64,000 bases of DNA from Tabrizicola soli (GTDB lineage Bacteria > Pseudomonadota > Alphaproteobacteria > Rhodobacterales > Rhodobacteraceae), in NCBI RefSeq assembly GCF_015999335.1, contig NZ_JAEACP010000019.1, positions 51,164 to 115,163 on the forward strand. The letters run 5' to 3'. Within the stretch, counting starts at the first letter, position 1. Each line of letters begins with the position of its first letter. The translations under genes were made by a program, and so were the position numbers. A model generated the notes under the pieces. It had not been told where the DNA came from and ran no database searches. It saw only the letters and a list, made by a program, of their open reading frames with translations. Below, piece by piece: positions 45,718-53,688 of the stretch.

Positions 45718-46277
45718 ATCACAGTCACCGGTGTTCCAACCGGCACCTGTTCGTAGAGCTGGATCACATGCTCGTTCAGCATCCGGATACAACCGTTCGA
45801 GACGGACTGACCGATTGACCACGGCTCGGTCGTGCCATGGATACGATAGTAGGTATCGCGCCCTTCCCGGTAAAGGTAGAGCGCGCGCGCCCCAAGGGGG
45901 TTGTTCGGCCCGCCGGGGACACCATCGGCGAACTGGGCATAACGGTCAGGATTGCGGCGGATCATGTCGTTCGTCGGACGCCAGGACGGCCATTCGGCCT
46001 TGCGCTCGATGATCGCGGACCCCCTGAAGGCAAGCCCGGCCTTGCCGACACCGACTCCGTAGCGGATCGCCCGCTCGGTATCGAAGACGTGGTACAGAAA
46101 GAAGCTTCGCGGGAACACGAGGATCTGTCCGGGCGCGTGCTGCTCGCGGACGCGCACCTCGCGGGGCTGGAATTCGTCGGCCAGCACAAACGGCTCTGCG
46201 GTATGGGCCCGAAGGATGGTGGGCGAGGACAGCGCTGCAAGTGCGGCCCCGCCAATGAGGAAGCGTCGGGAAATCAT
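45714..46277 (-). CDS. L,D-transpeptidase (YkuD domain), copy 1
   Basis: The 187-residue protein has a twin-arginine-like signal (MISRRFLIGGAALAALSSPTILRA) and a YkuD domain with YYRIHGTTEPWSIGQSVSNGCIRM, where the His, Ser and catalytic Cys are all present. It forms 3-3 peptidoglycan cross-links or anchors proteins to the wall in the periplasm. AGGAG precedes the ATG. It is the second gene after leader candidate c. Copper inhibits many L,D-transpeptidases by binding the catalytic Cys, so its copper-island location is notable. Confidence 0.92.
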   Translation of the reverse strand: MISRRFLIGGAALAALSSPTILRAHTAEPFVLADEFQPREVRVREQHAPGQILVFPRSFFLYHVFDTERAIRYGVGVGKAGLAFRGSAIIERKAEWPSWRPTNDMIRRNPDRYAQFADGVPGGPNNPLGARALYLYREGRDTYYRIHGTTEPWSIGQSVSNGCIRMLNEHVIQLYEQVPVGTPVTVM

Positions 46278-46314
46278 GCTATCTCCTGAGAGGAACGAAA
46301 ATGACCGGGTTCGT

Positions 46315-46617
46315 TCAGAAGACGTATCGCGGCGGCGGCGTGTGGGGGGCCAAACTGCGGCTGGAGCCCATGACCGGCGTGATCTCGAAATGCGACGATC
46401 CGGCCACCGACATCAGAGTGACGGGCACTGGCTCACCGGGGAAAACAAGCTGACATGTTCCGTGTCCTGACCCCTCACCGCAGAAAGCGTCTGGTATCAG
46501 GGGTTGGGCGTGAAGTGCGTCAGCATGTACTCCGTGCGGTGATCGTTCTGAGTGCGCCAGTCCAAAAAGGGTGGCGAGAAGGAGGAAACTGCACAGGAGG
46601 GCCATCATCAACCGCAT
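46315..46617 (-). CDS. Small secreted Cys/His protein with terminal PPP motif (CruR-like leader candidate c)
   Basis: Starting at the ATG at 46617, 100 residues: a signal segment (MRLMMALLCSFLLLATLFGLAHS), a His-containing region, a Cys pair spanning FCGEGSGHGTCQ, 38 residues, then HTPPPRYVF. It is the first gene of the leftward L,D-transpeptidase operon, 37 bp before it. It shares the layout of the other four leader candidates. The spaced inverted repeat at 46637-46669 lies just upstream. Confidence 0.55.
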   Translation of the reverse strand: MRLMMALLCSFLLLATLFGLAHSERSPHGVHADALHAQPLIPDAFCGEGSGHGTCQLVFPGEPVPVTLMSVAGSSHFEITPVMGSSRSLAPHTPPPRYVF

Positions 46618-46636
46618 GGCTGGAGCATAGCCCCTC

Positions 46637-46669
46637 TCACCTAAGTGCCGACTGATCACATCTAGGTGA
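46637..46669. promoter_or_regulatory. Spaced inverted repeat upstream of leader c
   Basis: TCACCTA (46637-46643) and TAGGTGA (46663-46669) are exact inverted arms with centres 26 bp apart. The arrangement suits a dimeric regulator binding about 20-50 bp upstream of the leftward operon. The regulator is unknown. Confidence 0.4.
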
Positions 46670-46746
46670 AGCACCAAATTCCTTCCAGGATTGGCGAAAA
46701 CGCAACGCATTCACCTGTTTGTGACCCGGCCGCGATGCAAAGCCGT

Positions 46747-46777
46747 TTGACCTTCCCACGTTGGAAGGAAGCAAACC
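46747..46777 (+). promoter_or_regulatory. CueR-like box upstream of L,D-transpeptidase 2
   Basis: TTGACCTTCCCA begins this element and is identical to the start of the copA operator. The dyad CCTTCC-N6-GGAAGG follows within a 19-bp spacer. The -10 position (CAAACC) is poor, so activator dependence would be strict. It lies 22 bp before the gene. Confidence 0.65.
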
Positions 46778-46798
46778 TTGCTCAAAAAGGAGCAGAAC

Positions 46799-47359
46799 AT
46801 GCGATTCACTCGACGGCTTTTTGTTGCCGGAGCACTTGCCGCGCCTTTCGTGACCGGTCGCGCCGCCAGCGCGTCGGAAGACACGCCTGGCCCGGTCCGT
46901 AACAACATCTCGGCTTTTCGCACCCACGAGTGGCAGGATCACTTCGATGCTCTGGGCGTCGGGATCATCATCTCTGACACGACGGCCAAGGTCCTCCAGC
47001 ACTGGACGAGCGACGGTCAAATGTACCTCTACCCGACCTCGGTCCCGCTGTCGGACGAGCTGACCCGCCGGGGCTATACCGAGGTCGTCGAGAAACGGGT
47101 GAACCCGAGTTGGGCCCCGACACCGTCGATGCGGGAAAGGAACCCGGAATGGCCGGCCTTCGTGCCCGGCGGCGACCCGGCCAACCCGCTCGGCACCCGC
47201 GCCCTTTACCTGTCGTGGCAATACTACCGTATCCATGGTACACACGACACGCGCAAGATCGGTCGCCGCTCGTCGAACGGCTGCATCGGGCTTTACAACG
47301 AACATATCGAGGAAGTTTTCGACCGGACGCCGGTCGGGACGCAAGTGAAGCTGATCTAG
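46799..47359 (+). CDS. L,D-transpeptidase (YkuD domain), copy 2
   Basis: AGGAG precedes the ATG at 46799; the 186-residue protein starts MRFTRRLFVAGALAAPFVTG, an export signal, and has a YkuD domain with YYRIHGTHDTRKIGRRSSNGCIGLYNEHIEEVF, catalytic His and Cys retained. The sequence differs clearly from copy 1, so this is not a recent duplication. It is the first gene after a CueR-like promoter and 4 bp before leader candidate d and the cytochrome/PBP2 operon. It would cross-link peptidoglycan in the periplasm, with copper induction inferred. Confidence 0.92.
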   Translation: MRFTRRLFVAGALAAPFVTGRAASASEDTPGPVRNNISAFRTHEWQDHFDALGVGIIISDTTAKVLQHWTSDGQMYLYPTSVPLSDELTRRGYTEVVEKRVNPSWAPTPSMRERNPEWPAFVPGGDPANPLGTRALYLSWQYYRIHGTHDTRKIGRRSSNGCIGLYNEHIEEVFDRTPVGTQVKLI

Positions 47360-47363
47360 ACGG

Positions 47364-47738
47364 ATGAAACCATCTTCGACCTCACCGAACGCACTCAAGA
47401 ACCTGTTTTCGCACAGGTTCTTGCGGTTGGTGTCGATGTGGCTGTTGTCCCTGGTCCTGGCGCTTGGCCTGATCCTGGGACAGACCGCAGAGGCGGGCCC
47501 TGTCGAGGATCATCATCCCGAGACGTCAATCGAGATCGCGAGTAACTTAGGGCAAGAGACCACGCCGGCACCTGCATGCCACCCAGGCCTCGCCTGCACT
47601 GTTTTCGTCGTGTCCGAGGGGCCGGTCACAGCACTGTCCCTTTCAATCGTGATCACTCTGCGACCGGACCCGAAGCAGTCGCAACGCCGCTTCGGCGGCC
47701 CGTCTGTGACCCTGCCTCCCCCCCGAACCCGGATCTGA
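47364..47738 (+). CDS. Small secreted Cys protein with terminal PPP motif (CruR-like leader candidate d)
   Basis: The 124-residue ORF has a long hydrophobic segment (LRLVSMWLLSLVLALGLILGQ), a His pair (EDHHPE), a Cys pair in PACHPGLACTV, 39 residues, then LPPPRTRI. It lies between L,D-transpeptidase 2 (4 bp upstream) and the cytochrome operon (164 bp downstream), so it is positioned to control the latter by the CruR-type mechanism. A plain secreted metal-binding protein is the alternative. Confidence 0.55.
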   Translation: MKPSSTSPNALKNLFSHRFLRLVSMWLLSLVLALGLILGQTAEAGPVEDHHPETSIEIASNLGQETTPAPACHPGLACTVFVVSEGPVTALSLSIVITLRPDPKQSQRRFGGPSVTLPPPRTRI

Positions 47739-47902
47739 CAGTCAGGCCGGACGTGCGTCTGACGGTTCGATAGGCTCTCCGCAGCTCTGTCGACAGTTCA
47801 ATCTCTGTCAGCCTGACACCAGACAGTTGCGCAAGCCGCGCGACCCGCCGGAGGCGGGACGCGGGATCGGTCAACAACAAGAAACCAAGGGCAGTCAGGC
47901 AG

Positions 47903-48547
47903 ATGAAACCACAATGGACAGGCGCTTTGGCGCTTGCCGCTTCTGCAGTTGCGGCAGTGGCGCTGGCACATAACGGGGCGACGGGTGTCGTCCTGGAACG
48001 GATGAACGGGATGACGGCGATGCGGGACACGGTGGCGGAGCTGGCGCCGATGATGCAGGGCACGGCTCCCTACGACACATTCATCGTGTCAGAGGGTGCG
48101 AGTGTCATCGCTGGTCACGCGGGCGAGACGATGCTGTCGCTGTTCCCGGAAGGCAGCCTCGAAGGGGTGACCTATGCCAGGCCGGAGATCTGGTCCGACT
48201 GGCAGGACTTCGCAGCGCTTGCAGGAGAATTGAAGACCTACGCCGACGCTCTCGCCGTGGCGGCTCCGAACGGGCTGGAAAAGGCGCTTCCGCCCGCCGA
48301 CGATATGGCCGGGATGGATCATTCGGCAATGACGATGACCCCGGCTCCGGAAGTCAAGGAGGGTTTCACAGTAGCGGAGCTGATGGGCTACGGCGAAAGA
48401 ACCCAAGAGGTCCAGGTCGCGCGCGGCACATCGGACCCGGCGACGCTGGCGTTCGATCTGACGACGTTGGCCGCTGACGACCTCTTCACCCGGATCAGCG
48501 CTACCTGTTCGTCCTGCCATTCGCAATTTCGCGCCGGTCGGAACTGA
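47903..48547 (+). CDS. Cytochrome c'-type protein with Met-rich insertion
   Basis: The 214-residue protein has a signal peptide (MKPQWTGALALAASAVAAVALA) and the cytochrome c'/c556 four-helix pattern (RMNGMTAMRDTVAELAPMMQG), ending with a C-terminal heme site ATCSSCHSQFR. An insertion around residues 135-155 reads DMAGMDHSAMTMTP, the same tag seen in three other proteins of the window and absent from ordinary c556. It probably binds Cu in addition to heme. It is the first of a tightly packed run of genes to 53584. Confidence 0.85.
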   Translation: MKPQWTGALALAASAVAAVALAHNGATGVVLERMNGMTAMRDTVAELAPMMQGTAPYDTFIVSEGASVIAGHAGETMLSLFPEGSLEGVTYARPEIWSDWQDFAALAGELKTYADALAVAAPNGLEKALPPADDMAGMDHSAMTMTPAPEVKEGFTVAELMGYGERTQEVQVARGTSDPATLAFDLTTLAADDLFTRISATCSSCHSQFRAGRN

Positions 48548-48549
48548 CG

Positions 48550-49533
48550 ATGCGGGGCTTGATCCGCTTTTCGGTCATTGTCCCGGTCGTTGTCGCCGGG
48601 TTCGGTGCCGGGGTACTGGCGCTATGGCCTGTAGGCGCGCCCGAGCCCGCCGCGTTCCCGCCCGGGGATGCAGAACGCGGCGCCTATCTGGCCCGCGCCA
48701 GCGGCTGCGTGTCCTGTCACACCAACGCGGCTGCCAAGGGACTGGCGCTCGCCGGAGGAGCGCCGCTCGACACGCCCTTCGGCATCTTCGTGCCCCCGAA
48801 CATCACTCCGCATCCTACTGCCGGGATCGGCGGCTGGACCATTCAGGATTTCGCCAAGGCTGTCCGCCAGGGAGTCTCGCCGGAGGGTGACCCCTACTAT
48901 CCGGTCTTCACCTATTCCTTCTACGCAGGCTTCACCGATCAAGAGATCGCCGACCTGTGGGAGGCGTTCCGCACCGTTCCGCCGGTTGCGGATGCTGCCC
49001 CCGCGCATGATGTGGGATTTCCGTTCAGCTTCCGCTCGGGCCTGAAGCTCTGGCGCGCTGCCTACCTCGACGCGCCGGAGACGGATGCGCTGATGGGCAC
49101 ATCGTCGCCGTGGAATCGCGGGCGTTTGCTGGTTGAAGGCGCGGCCCATTGTGCGGCATGTCATACCGGCCGAACGCTTGCAGGCGGCCTGGACGACTCC
49201 GCCCGCTTCGCCGGAAACGACAGTCTCCCCGGCGGCAGCAAGGCACCGTCGATCTTGGTAGCCGATCTTCTGGAAGGCGGCTGGACGGTCGCAAATCTGG
49301 CCTATGCGCTTCAGACGGGCCTGTTGCCCAACGGGGATGCCTTTGGCGGCAGCATGGCCGAAGTCGTGGCCGAGGGCACCTCGTACCTGACCGACGCCGA
49401 CCGCGAAGCCATCGCGACCTACCTGCTCGACCCCGACGGCAGCGGGGACATCCCGGAACCCGCTCGTCCTGTCACGGAGACCCCGATGGCGGGGATGGAC
49501 CACTCGCAAATGGAGATGGGCAATGAGAACTAG
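48550..49533 (+). CDS. Membrane-anchored diheme cytochrome c with Met/His tail
   Basis: The 327-residue protein has one N-terminal anchor, two heme c sites (GCVSCHTNA at about 52 and HCAACHTGR at about 202) and axial-ligand segments such as GIFVPPNITPHP. It resembles the cytochrome subunit of periplasmic membrane dehydrogenases. The C-terminus ends TPMAGMDHSQMEMGNEN, a Met/His tag. It starts 2 bp after the previous stop and overlaps the next gene. It may take electrons from Cu(I) or another periplasmic donor. Confidence 0.88.
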   Translation: MRGLIRFSVIVPVVVAGFGAGVLALWPVGAPEPAAFPPGDAERGAYLARASGCVSCHTNAAAKGLALAGGAPLDTPFGIFVPPNITPHPTAGIGGWTIQDFAKAVRQGVSPEGDPYYPVFTYSFYAGFTDQEIADLWEAFRTVPPVADAAPAHDVGFPFSFRSGLKLWRAAYLDAPETDALMGTSSPWNRGRLLVEGAAHCAACHTGRTLAGGLDDSARFAGNDSLPGGSKAPSILVADLLEGGWTVANLAYALQTGLLPNGDAFGGSMAEVVAEGTSYLTDADREAIATYLLDPDGSGDIPEPARPVTETPMAGMDHSQMEMGNEN

Positions 49534-49951
49534 AGTGCTCGCAGTGGCGCTTGCTCTGGGCGTCTTTGCCCTTGTGGGCGCGTTCATCTGGACTACGGTG
49601 CGCACGCTCGATCCGCGAGACACCGTTGCGGATCAGAGCGTGCCGACGGCCGAAGTGTCGGAAGTCCTTCCGGATGGTCGGATCGACGTCCAGGTCTATG
49701 TGCTCGGAAACCGGGACGTCCGTCTCGAGATCCAGTTCACGCCGGATGCCGATGCCATCGAATCTGCCGCTATGCGGCCGGACGTGAACTTCGCGATGAT
49801 GGAGATGCATATGGACGGCTTTGATCCGCCGCTTCAGTTAGTCGAGGCCGGGGTCTGGCGAGCAAATCTCAAGTTGCCAATGGCTGGACGGTGGGTGGTC
49901 AGTGTTGGCTTTGGCGAGGATCGCGCAGAGGTTGAATTTGATGCACAGTGA
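49523..49951 (+). CDS. FixH/YtkA-like membrane-anchored protein
   Basis: The 142-residue protein has one N-terminal span (RVLAVALALGVFALVGAFIWTTV) and a periplasmic beta-sandwich. NFAMMEMHMDGFDPPLQLVEAGVWRANLKLPMAGRWVVSVGF matches the Met-His-Met strand and GxW patterns of FixH/YtkA-like domains, often tied to copper delivery or P-type ATPases. It overlaps its neighbours on both sides, so it is co-translated. The Met/His cluster probably binds Cu. Confidence 0.78.
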   Translation: MRTRVLAVALALGVFALVGAFIWTTVRTLDPRDTVADQSVPTAEVSEVLPDGRIDVQVYVLGNRDVRLEIQFTPDADAIESAAMRPDVNFAMMEMHMDGFDPPLQLVEAGVWRANLKLPMAGRWVVSVGFGEDRAEVEFDAQ

Positions 49952-50432
49952 CGGACCGACACAACAGGCAAGGCACGATGATACCCTGCACCGGGGGTTT
50001 CGCGGCATCGCCGTCGGCATCGCGATGTTCGCTGTCCTCGGGACGGTGACGGCAGTCTGGGCGAACCCCCTGTTCGTCCGCATGACTCCGGTTGGTCCGT
50101 GGGAGTTCGGGGCCACTGTCCTGACGGCACTCTTGGCCGGAGTGACGGTCGCGCTTTGGGTTCCCCGATGCCGGCTGCGGACATCCGGGGCAGGCGGTCT
50201 TGCGAGCTTCCTCGGGATCGCCTGTCCGACCTGCAACAAGGTCCTGATGCTGATCTTCGGCGGGCCGGCGCTGCTCGCATGGTTCGATCCGGTCCGGCCC
50301 TGGCTCGCGGCAGCCGGGGTCATCACCATGGGCTTTGCTGCCTTTCGCACATGGCGCGCGTTTCGCGAGTCCCGATCCGACCTTCAGATTGTCGGCGGCG
50401 TTGAAACTCCCATGACGGGAGGCCCGCTGTGA
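49941..50432 (+). CDS. Four-span membrane protein with CPTC motif
   Basis: The ATG at 49941 overlaps the previous gene and gives 163 residues with four hydrophobic spans. Between spans two and three is FLGIACPTCNKVLMLIFGGPALLAWFDPVRPWL, whose CPTC looks like a thiol-redox or metal site at the membrane face. I do not recognise a named family. Context (cytochromes, a ferric-reductase-like protein, FixH-like) suggests a redox or copper-handling role. Confidence 0.65.
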   Translation: MHSDGPTQQARHDDTLHRGFRGIAVGIAMFAVLGTVTAVWANPLFVRMTPVGPWEFGATVLTALLAGVTVALWVPRCRLRTSGAGGLASFLGIACPTCNKVLMLIFGGPALLAWFDPVRPWLAAAGVITMGFAAFRTWRAFRESRSDLQIVGGVETPMTGGPL

Positions 50433-51172
50433 CAGCGTCAACTGGTTTGCGGTCAGCGATGCGTGGGCTGGCCCGGAAGACGCTGGTTCGGCACACGCTC
50501 GTGGCCATCCTTGCGACGGGGCTCGTGCTGGGCTTTGCGGCGGTTCACGCGCAGTTCAGCCCGATGCATCGATGGAACCGCGCCTTCGGGGATGCCTCGC
50601 TGGTGCTGATCGCGCTGTCGATGGCCTTCGGGCCACTGACCCGCTTCCTGCGCGCAGCGGTTCCGCTGCTGCCGTTCCGCCGTGAGATGGGTATCCATGG
50701 CTGCCTTCTGGTGATCGTCCATGCGGTGATCATCCTCGTCGGCTGGGTTGAATGGGATCTGATGCGGCTTTTCGGGTTCGAATGGCATCCCGACCTCTTG
50801 GTCTATGTCATGTTCCAGCATGGTTTCGGACTTGCCAATGCCATCGGGATCGCGGCCCTCGTCCTCGCGGTGCTGCTTGCCGCCACGTCGAGCGATTTTG
50901 CGATGCGGCGTCTGGGACTGTCAGGCTGGAAGTTCTTGCAGATGGGCGTCCTGCCGATGTGGTGGCTGACCGTCGCCCATGTCGCCTACTTCCTCTTCAT
51001 GCATTTCCTGAGCTTCCACCGGGCAACGCCACCGCCGAACCCGCTTCAGCCCTGGTTCGTCGGACTTGTGGTTCTGGTCCTTGGTCTGCGCGCGGCGGCC
51101 TACCTGAAGACCATCCGCGCCAAGGCCGCGTCCGAACTGCCGGGAGAGGAGGCAAGTCGTGCGTCGGTCTGA
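50429..51172 (+). CDS. Ferric-reductase-like transmembrane protein
   Basis: The GTG at 50429 overlaps the previous stop (GTGA). The 247-residue protein has about six spans with the His-bearing helices of the ferric reductase/MsrQ type: MHRWNRAFGDASLVLIALSMAFGPLTRFL, REMGIHGCLLVIVHAVIILVGW, MFQHGFGLANAIG and LTVAHVAYFLFMHFLSFH. Several His are placed to bind two b hemes, so transmembrane electron transfer is likely. No cytosolic FAD/NAD domain is fused. It overlaps the PBP2 gene by 14 bp. Confidence 0.82.
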   Translation: MTASTGLRSAMRGLARKTLVRHTLVAILATGLVLGFAAVHAQFSPMHRWNRAFGDASLVLIALSMAFGPLTRFLRAAVPLLPFRREMGIHGCLLVIVHAVIILVGWVEWDLMRLFGFEWHPDLLVYVMFQHGFGLANAIGIAALVLAVLLAATSSDFAMRRLGLSGWKFLQMGVLPMWWLTVAHVAYFLFMHFLSFHRATPPPNPLQPWFVGLVVLVLGLRAAAYLKTIRAKAASELPGEEASRASV

Positions 51173-53111
51173 ACGCGAACTCGCGCATGCGGCAAGGAAG
51201 ACGACCCGGCGGTCCCTCCTGCTGGGTGGGGCGATGTCCTCGGTGGTCAGCGTTCTGGGCTTTCGGATGTGGCAACTGGGCGTCCGTGATGCCGAACAAT
51301 ACTACCTGCTGGCCGAAGAGAACCGGATCAGCCTGCGGCTGGTACGTCCCGACAGGGGGCGCATCTTTGACCGGGCCGGAAAGATTATTGCGGACAACGA
51401 ACAGGCCTACCGCATCACGCTCGTGCGGGAGGAAGCACGGGATGTCGAAGATGTCCTCGAGAAGCTGCGTCTACTCCTTGGTTTAGACGAGGAAACACTG
51501 ACCAAGGTCCGCGAGCAGACGGCCCGTGTGCGGGCCTTCGTTCCGATTACGGTAAAGGACCGGGTCACCTGGGACGAGCTTTCCATCGTGGCCTTGAACT
51601 CCCCCGTGCTTCCGGGCGTTCACCCCGAGATGGTCCTGTCCCGTGTTTATCCTTTCGGGCCCGATTTCGCCCATCAGGTCGGCTATGTGGGACCGGTCAG
51701 CGACAACGATCTGGAAAACGAGGCTGCCGACAATGAGCCACTGCTCCGCCTTCCCGATTTTGAAATCGGGAAGACCGGGGTCGAGCGCAGCCATGAACGC
51801 GCCCTGCGCGGCCTGCCGGGAACCCAGCGGGTTGAGGTCAATGTCTCCGGTCGCACGATGCGCGAGCTGGCGCTCGACCCTGCTACCTCGGGCCCCGACA
51901 TGCAGGTCACCCTCGACCACCACCTTCAGAACTTCATGCGCGTCCGCCTTGAAGGGCAAAGTGCCGCCGCGATCGTGATGGACGTGACGAGCGGCGATCT
52001 TCTTGGCTGCACCTCGGCGCCGTCCTTCGATCCGAACCTCTTCGTCCGCGGGATTTCCAGCCGCGACTACGGCGCGCTCCGCGACAGCGAATTCCGCCCG
52101 CTCTCCGACAAGACGGTGCAGGGGGCCTATCCGCCGGGATCGACGATCAAGATGTCGAATGCGCTGGCCGCGCTGGAAACCGGGCTGATGGACCCGGAAG
52201 AGACTGTCGCCTGCAATGGCTATGTCGAGATCTCCGGCCGCAGGTTCCACTGCTGGAAGCGCGGTGGTCATGGCCGAGTGAACATGGTCGGCGCGCTGCG
52301 CGAGTCCTGCGACGTATACTTCTATGAGGTCGCGCAGCGCATCGGCATCGACGGTATCTTCGCGATGAACGACCGGCTGGGGCTTGGCCAGAAGTACGAC
52401 CTTCCGCTGTCCGGCATGGCGCATGGCAACAACCCGTCGCGCGCTTGGAAGCAGGAAAGGTATGGGCAGGACTGGCTGATAGGGGACACCATCAATGCCT
52501 CAATCGGCCAGGGCTTCACGCTCGCCTCGCCGATCCAGCTTGCTACCATGACGGCGCGACTGGCGTCGGGGACCGCCGTTCTGCCGCGTCTGGTGCGGCC
52601 GTTTGGCGGGCAGGACCAAGACAATCCTGATCCGGCCCCACTCGGTCTGTCGGCCGAAGCACTGGCCATCGTGCGACAGGGCATGTTCGAGGTCTCGAAC
52701 CACGAGCGCGGGACGGCCTATGCCTCGCGCATCGCCGATCCGGCGCAGGCGATGGCGGGCAAGACTGGAACGAGCCAGGTCTTCTCTATCACCGCAGCTG
52801 AGCGGGCCGCAGGCGTCCGTTCGCAGGACGAGCTGCCGTGGAACCGTCGAGATCACGGGCTGTTCGTGGCCTTCGCACCGTATGATGCGCCCCGCTTTGC
52901 CGTCACGGTCGTGGTGGAGCACGGTGGCGGCGGGTCAACGGCCGCCGCGCCAATTGCGCGCGACATCATGCTGTTTGCGCAGCATGGCGGCTTGCCCCCC
53001 GAGGACGCCTATCCGACATCGCAGAGGGCGCGCGTGCGGGAGGACCTGGCTCTCTTGTCCGAACGCATCCTGCCGCCGGACGGCACGACGGCTACGGTGA
53101 GCCGGACATGA
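51159..53111 (+). CDS. mrdA: Penicillin-binding protein 2 (peptidoglycan D,D-transpeptidase)
   Basis: The GTG at 51159 follows GGAGG and overlaps the previous gene. The 650-residue class B PBP has an N-terminal anchor, a dimerisation domain (RPDRGRIFDRAGKIIADN) and a transpeptidase domain with SxxK as STIK (Ser about 328), SCD in the second-motif position and KTGTSQ (about 535). PBP2 normally works with RodA in lateral wall growth; rodA is not here. Its location among cytochromes in a metal island is unusual and suggests an extra copy kept for copper stress. Confidence 0.93.
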   Translation: MRRSERELAHAARKTTRRSLLLGGAMSSVVSVLGFRMWQLGVRDAEQYYLLAEENRISLRLVRPDRGRIFDRAGKIIADNEQAYRITLVREEARDVEDVLEKLRLLLGLDEETLTKVREQTARVRAFVPITVKDRVTWDELSIVALNSPVLPGVHPEMVLSRVYPFGPDFAHQVGYVGPVSDNDLENEAADNEPLLRLPDFEIGKTGVERSHERALRGLPGTQRVEVNVSGRTMRELALDPATSGPDMQVTLDHHLQNFMRVRLEGQSAAAIVMDVTSGDLLGCTSAPSFDPNLFVRGISSRDYGALRDSEFRPLSDKTVQGAYPPGSTIKMSNALAALETGLMDPEETVACNGYVEISGRRFHCWKRGGHGRVNMVGALRESCDVYFYEVAQRIGIDGIFAMNDRLGLGQKYDLPLSGMAHGNNPSRAWKQERYGQDWLIGDTINASIGQGFTLASPIQLATMTARLASGTAVLPRLVRPFGGQDQDNPDPAPLGLSAEALAIVRQGMFEVSNHERGTAYASRIADPAQAMAGKTGTSQVFSITAAERAAGVRSQDELPWNRRDHGLFVAFAPYDAPRFAVTVVVEHGGGGSTAAAPIARDIMLFAQHGGLPPEDAYPTSQRARVREDLALLSERILPPDGTTATVSRT

Positions 53112-53584
53112 TGCACTGGCTCAGAAGGGCGTGCTCCCTTAGCGTTCTCGGAGTCGCCGTCGCCGCAACCCCCTTTGTACTTTCGTCGGTTCCAGCCCGT
53201 GCGTTTTTTCACGACACGCCCGACATCGAAGGTGGGCGTGCCATTTACGCGGCCAGATGCGCCTCCTGCCACGGTGCCAATCTGGAAGGGCAGCCGGACT
53301 GGCAGTCGGCGAGGGAGGACGGCACCTATCCCGCGCCGCCCCACGACGAAACCGGCCACACCTGGCATCATGGGGACGCGATGCTGCGGGACTACATCCG
53401 CCGCGGGGGGCAGGCGGTGCTGGACGATATGGGGGTCGACTTCACCTCCGGCATGCCTGGGTTTGGCGACGAGCTGACCGAAGACGACATCGAAGCCGTC
53501 CTCGCCTATATCCGGTCAACCTGGCCCGACCGCATCCGCGCCGCGCAGGCTGAACGTAGCCAGTTGGAAGCAGGTTCGCCTTGA
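53108..53584 (+). CDS. Monoheme cytochrome c
   Basis: The 158-residue protein has a signal peptide (CSLSVLGVAVAATPFVLSSVPARA), one heme site ARCASCHGANLEGQ, a His-rich loop (PHDETGHTWHHGDAM) and an axial Met in SGMPGFGDELTEDDIEAVLAYI, as in small periplasmic class I cytochromes. The His loop may bind copper. It overlaps the PBP2 stop by 4 bp, ending the tightly coupled run. Confidence 0.9.
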   Translation: MMHWLRRACSLSVLGVAVAATPFVLSSVPARAFFHDTPDIEGGRAIYAARCASCHGANLEGQPDWQSAREDGTYPAPPHDETGHTWHHGDAMLRDYIRRGGQAVLDDMGVDFTSGMPGFGDELTEDDIEAVLAYIRSTWPDRIRAAQAERSQLEAGSP

Positions 53585-53620
53585 AGCCGCAAGCAGGTCC
53601 GCCGACCTCCCGATTTCCGC

Positions 53621-53651
53621 TTGCCTCTCTAGGAACTAGAGGGTGCAGACC
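53621..53651 (+). promoter_or_regulatory. MerR-type promoter upstream of the DsbA gene
   Basis: TTGCCT, a 19-bp spacer, then CAGACC; the spacer contains CTCTAG-GAA-CTAGAG (53627-53641), followed by GGT. This recalls the PbrR/CadR-type MerR operator. The -10 is weak, as in activator-dependent promoters. Confidence 0.5.
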
Positions 53652-53688
53652 GCCTGAAACTCTTTATCCGTCACACAAGGCACTTCTC

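Noticed and set aside
47739..47902. Possible extra gene between leader d and cytochrome c'
   Set aside because: No ORF with a start and ribosome site fits; the gap is better read as a leader or termination region.
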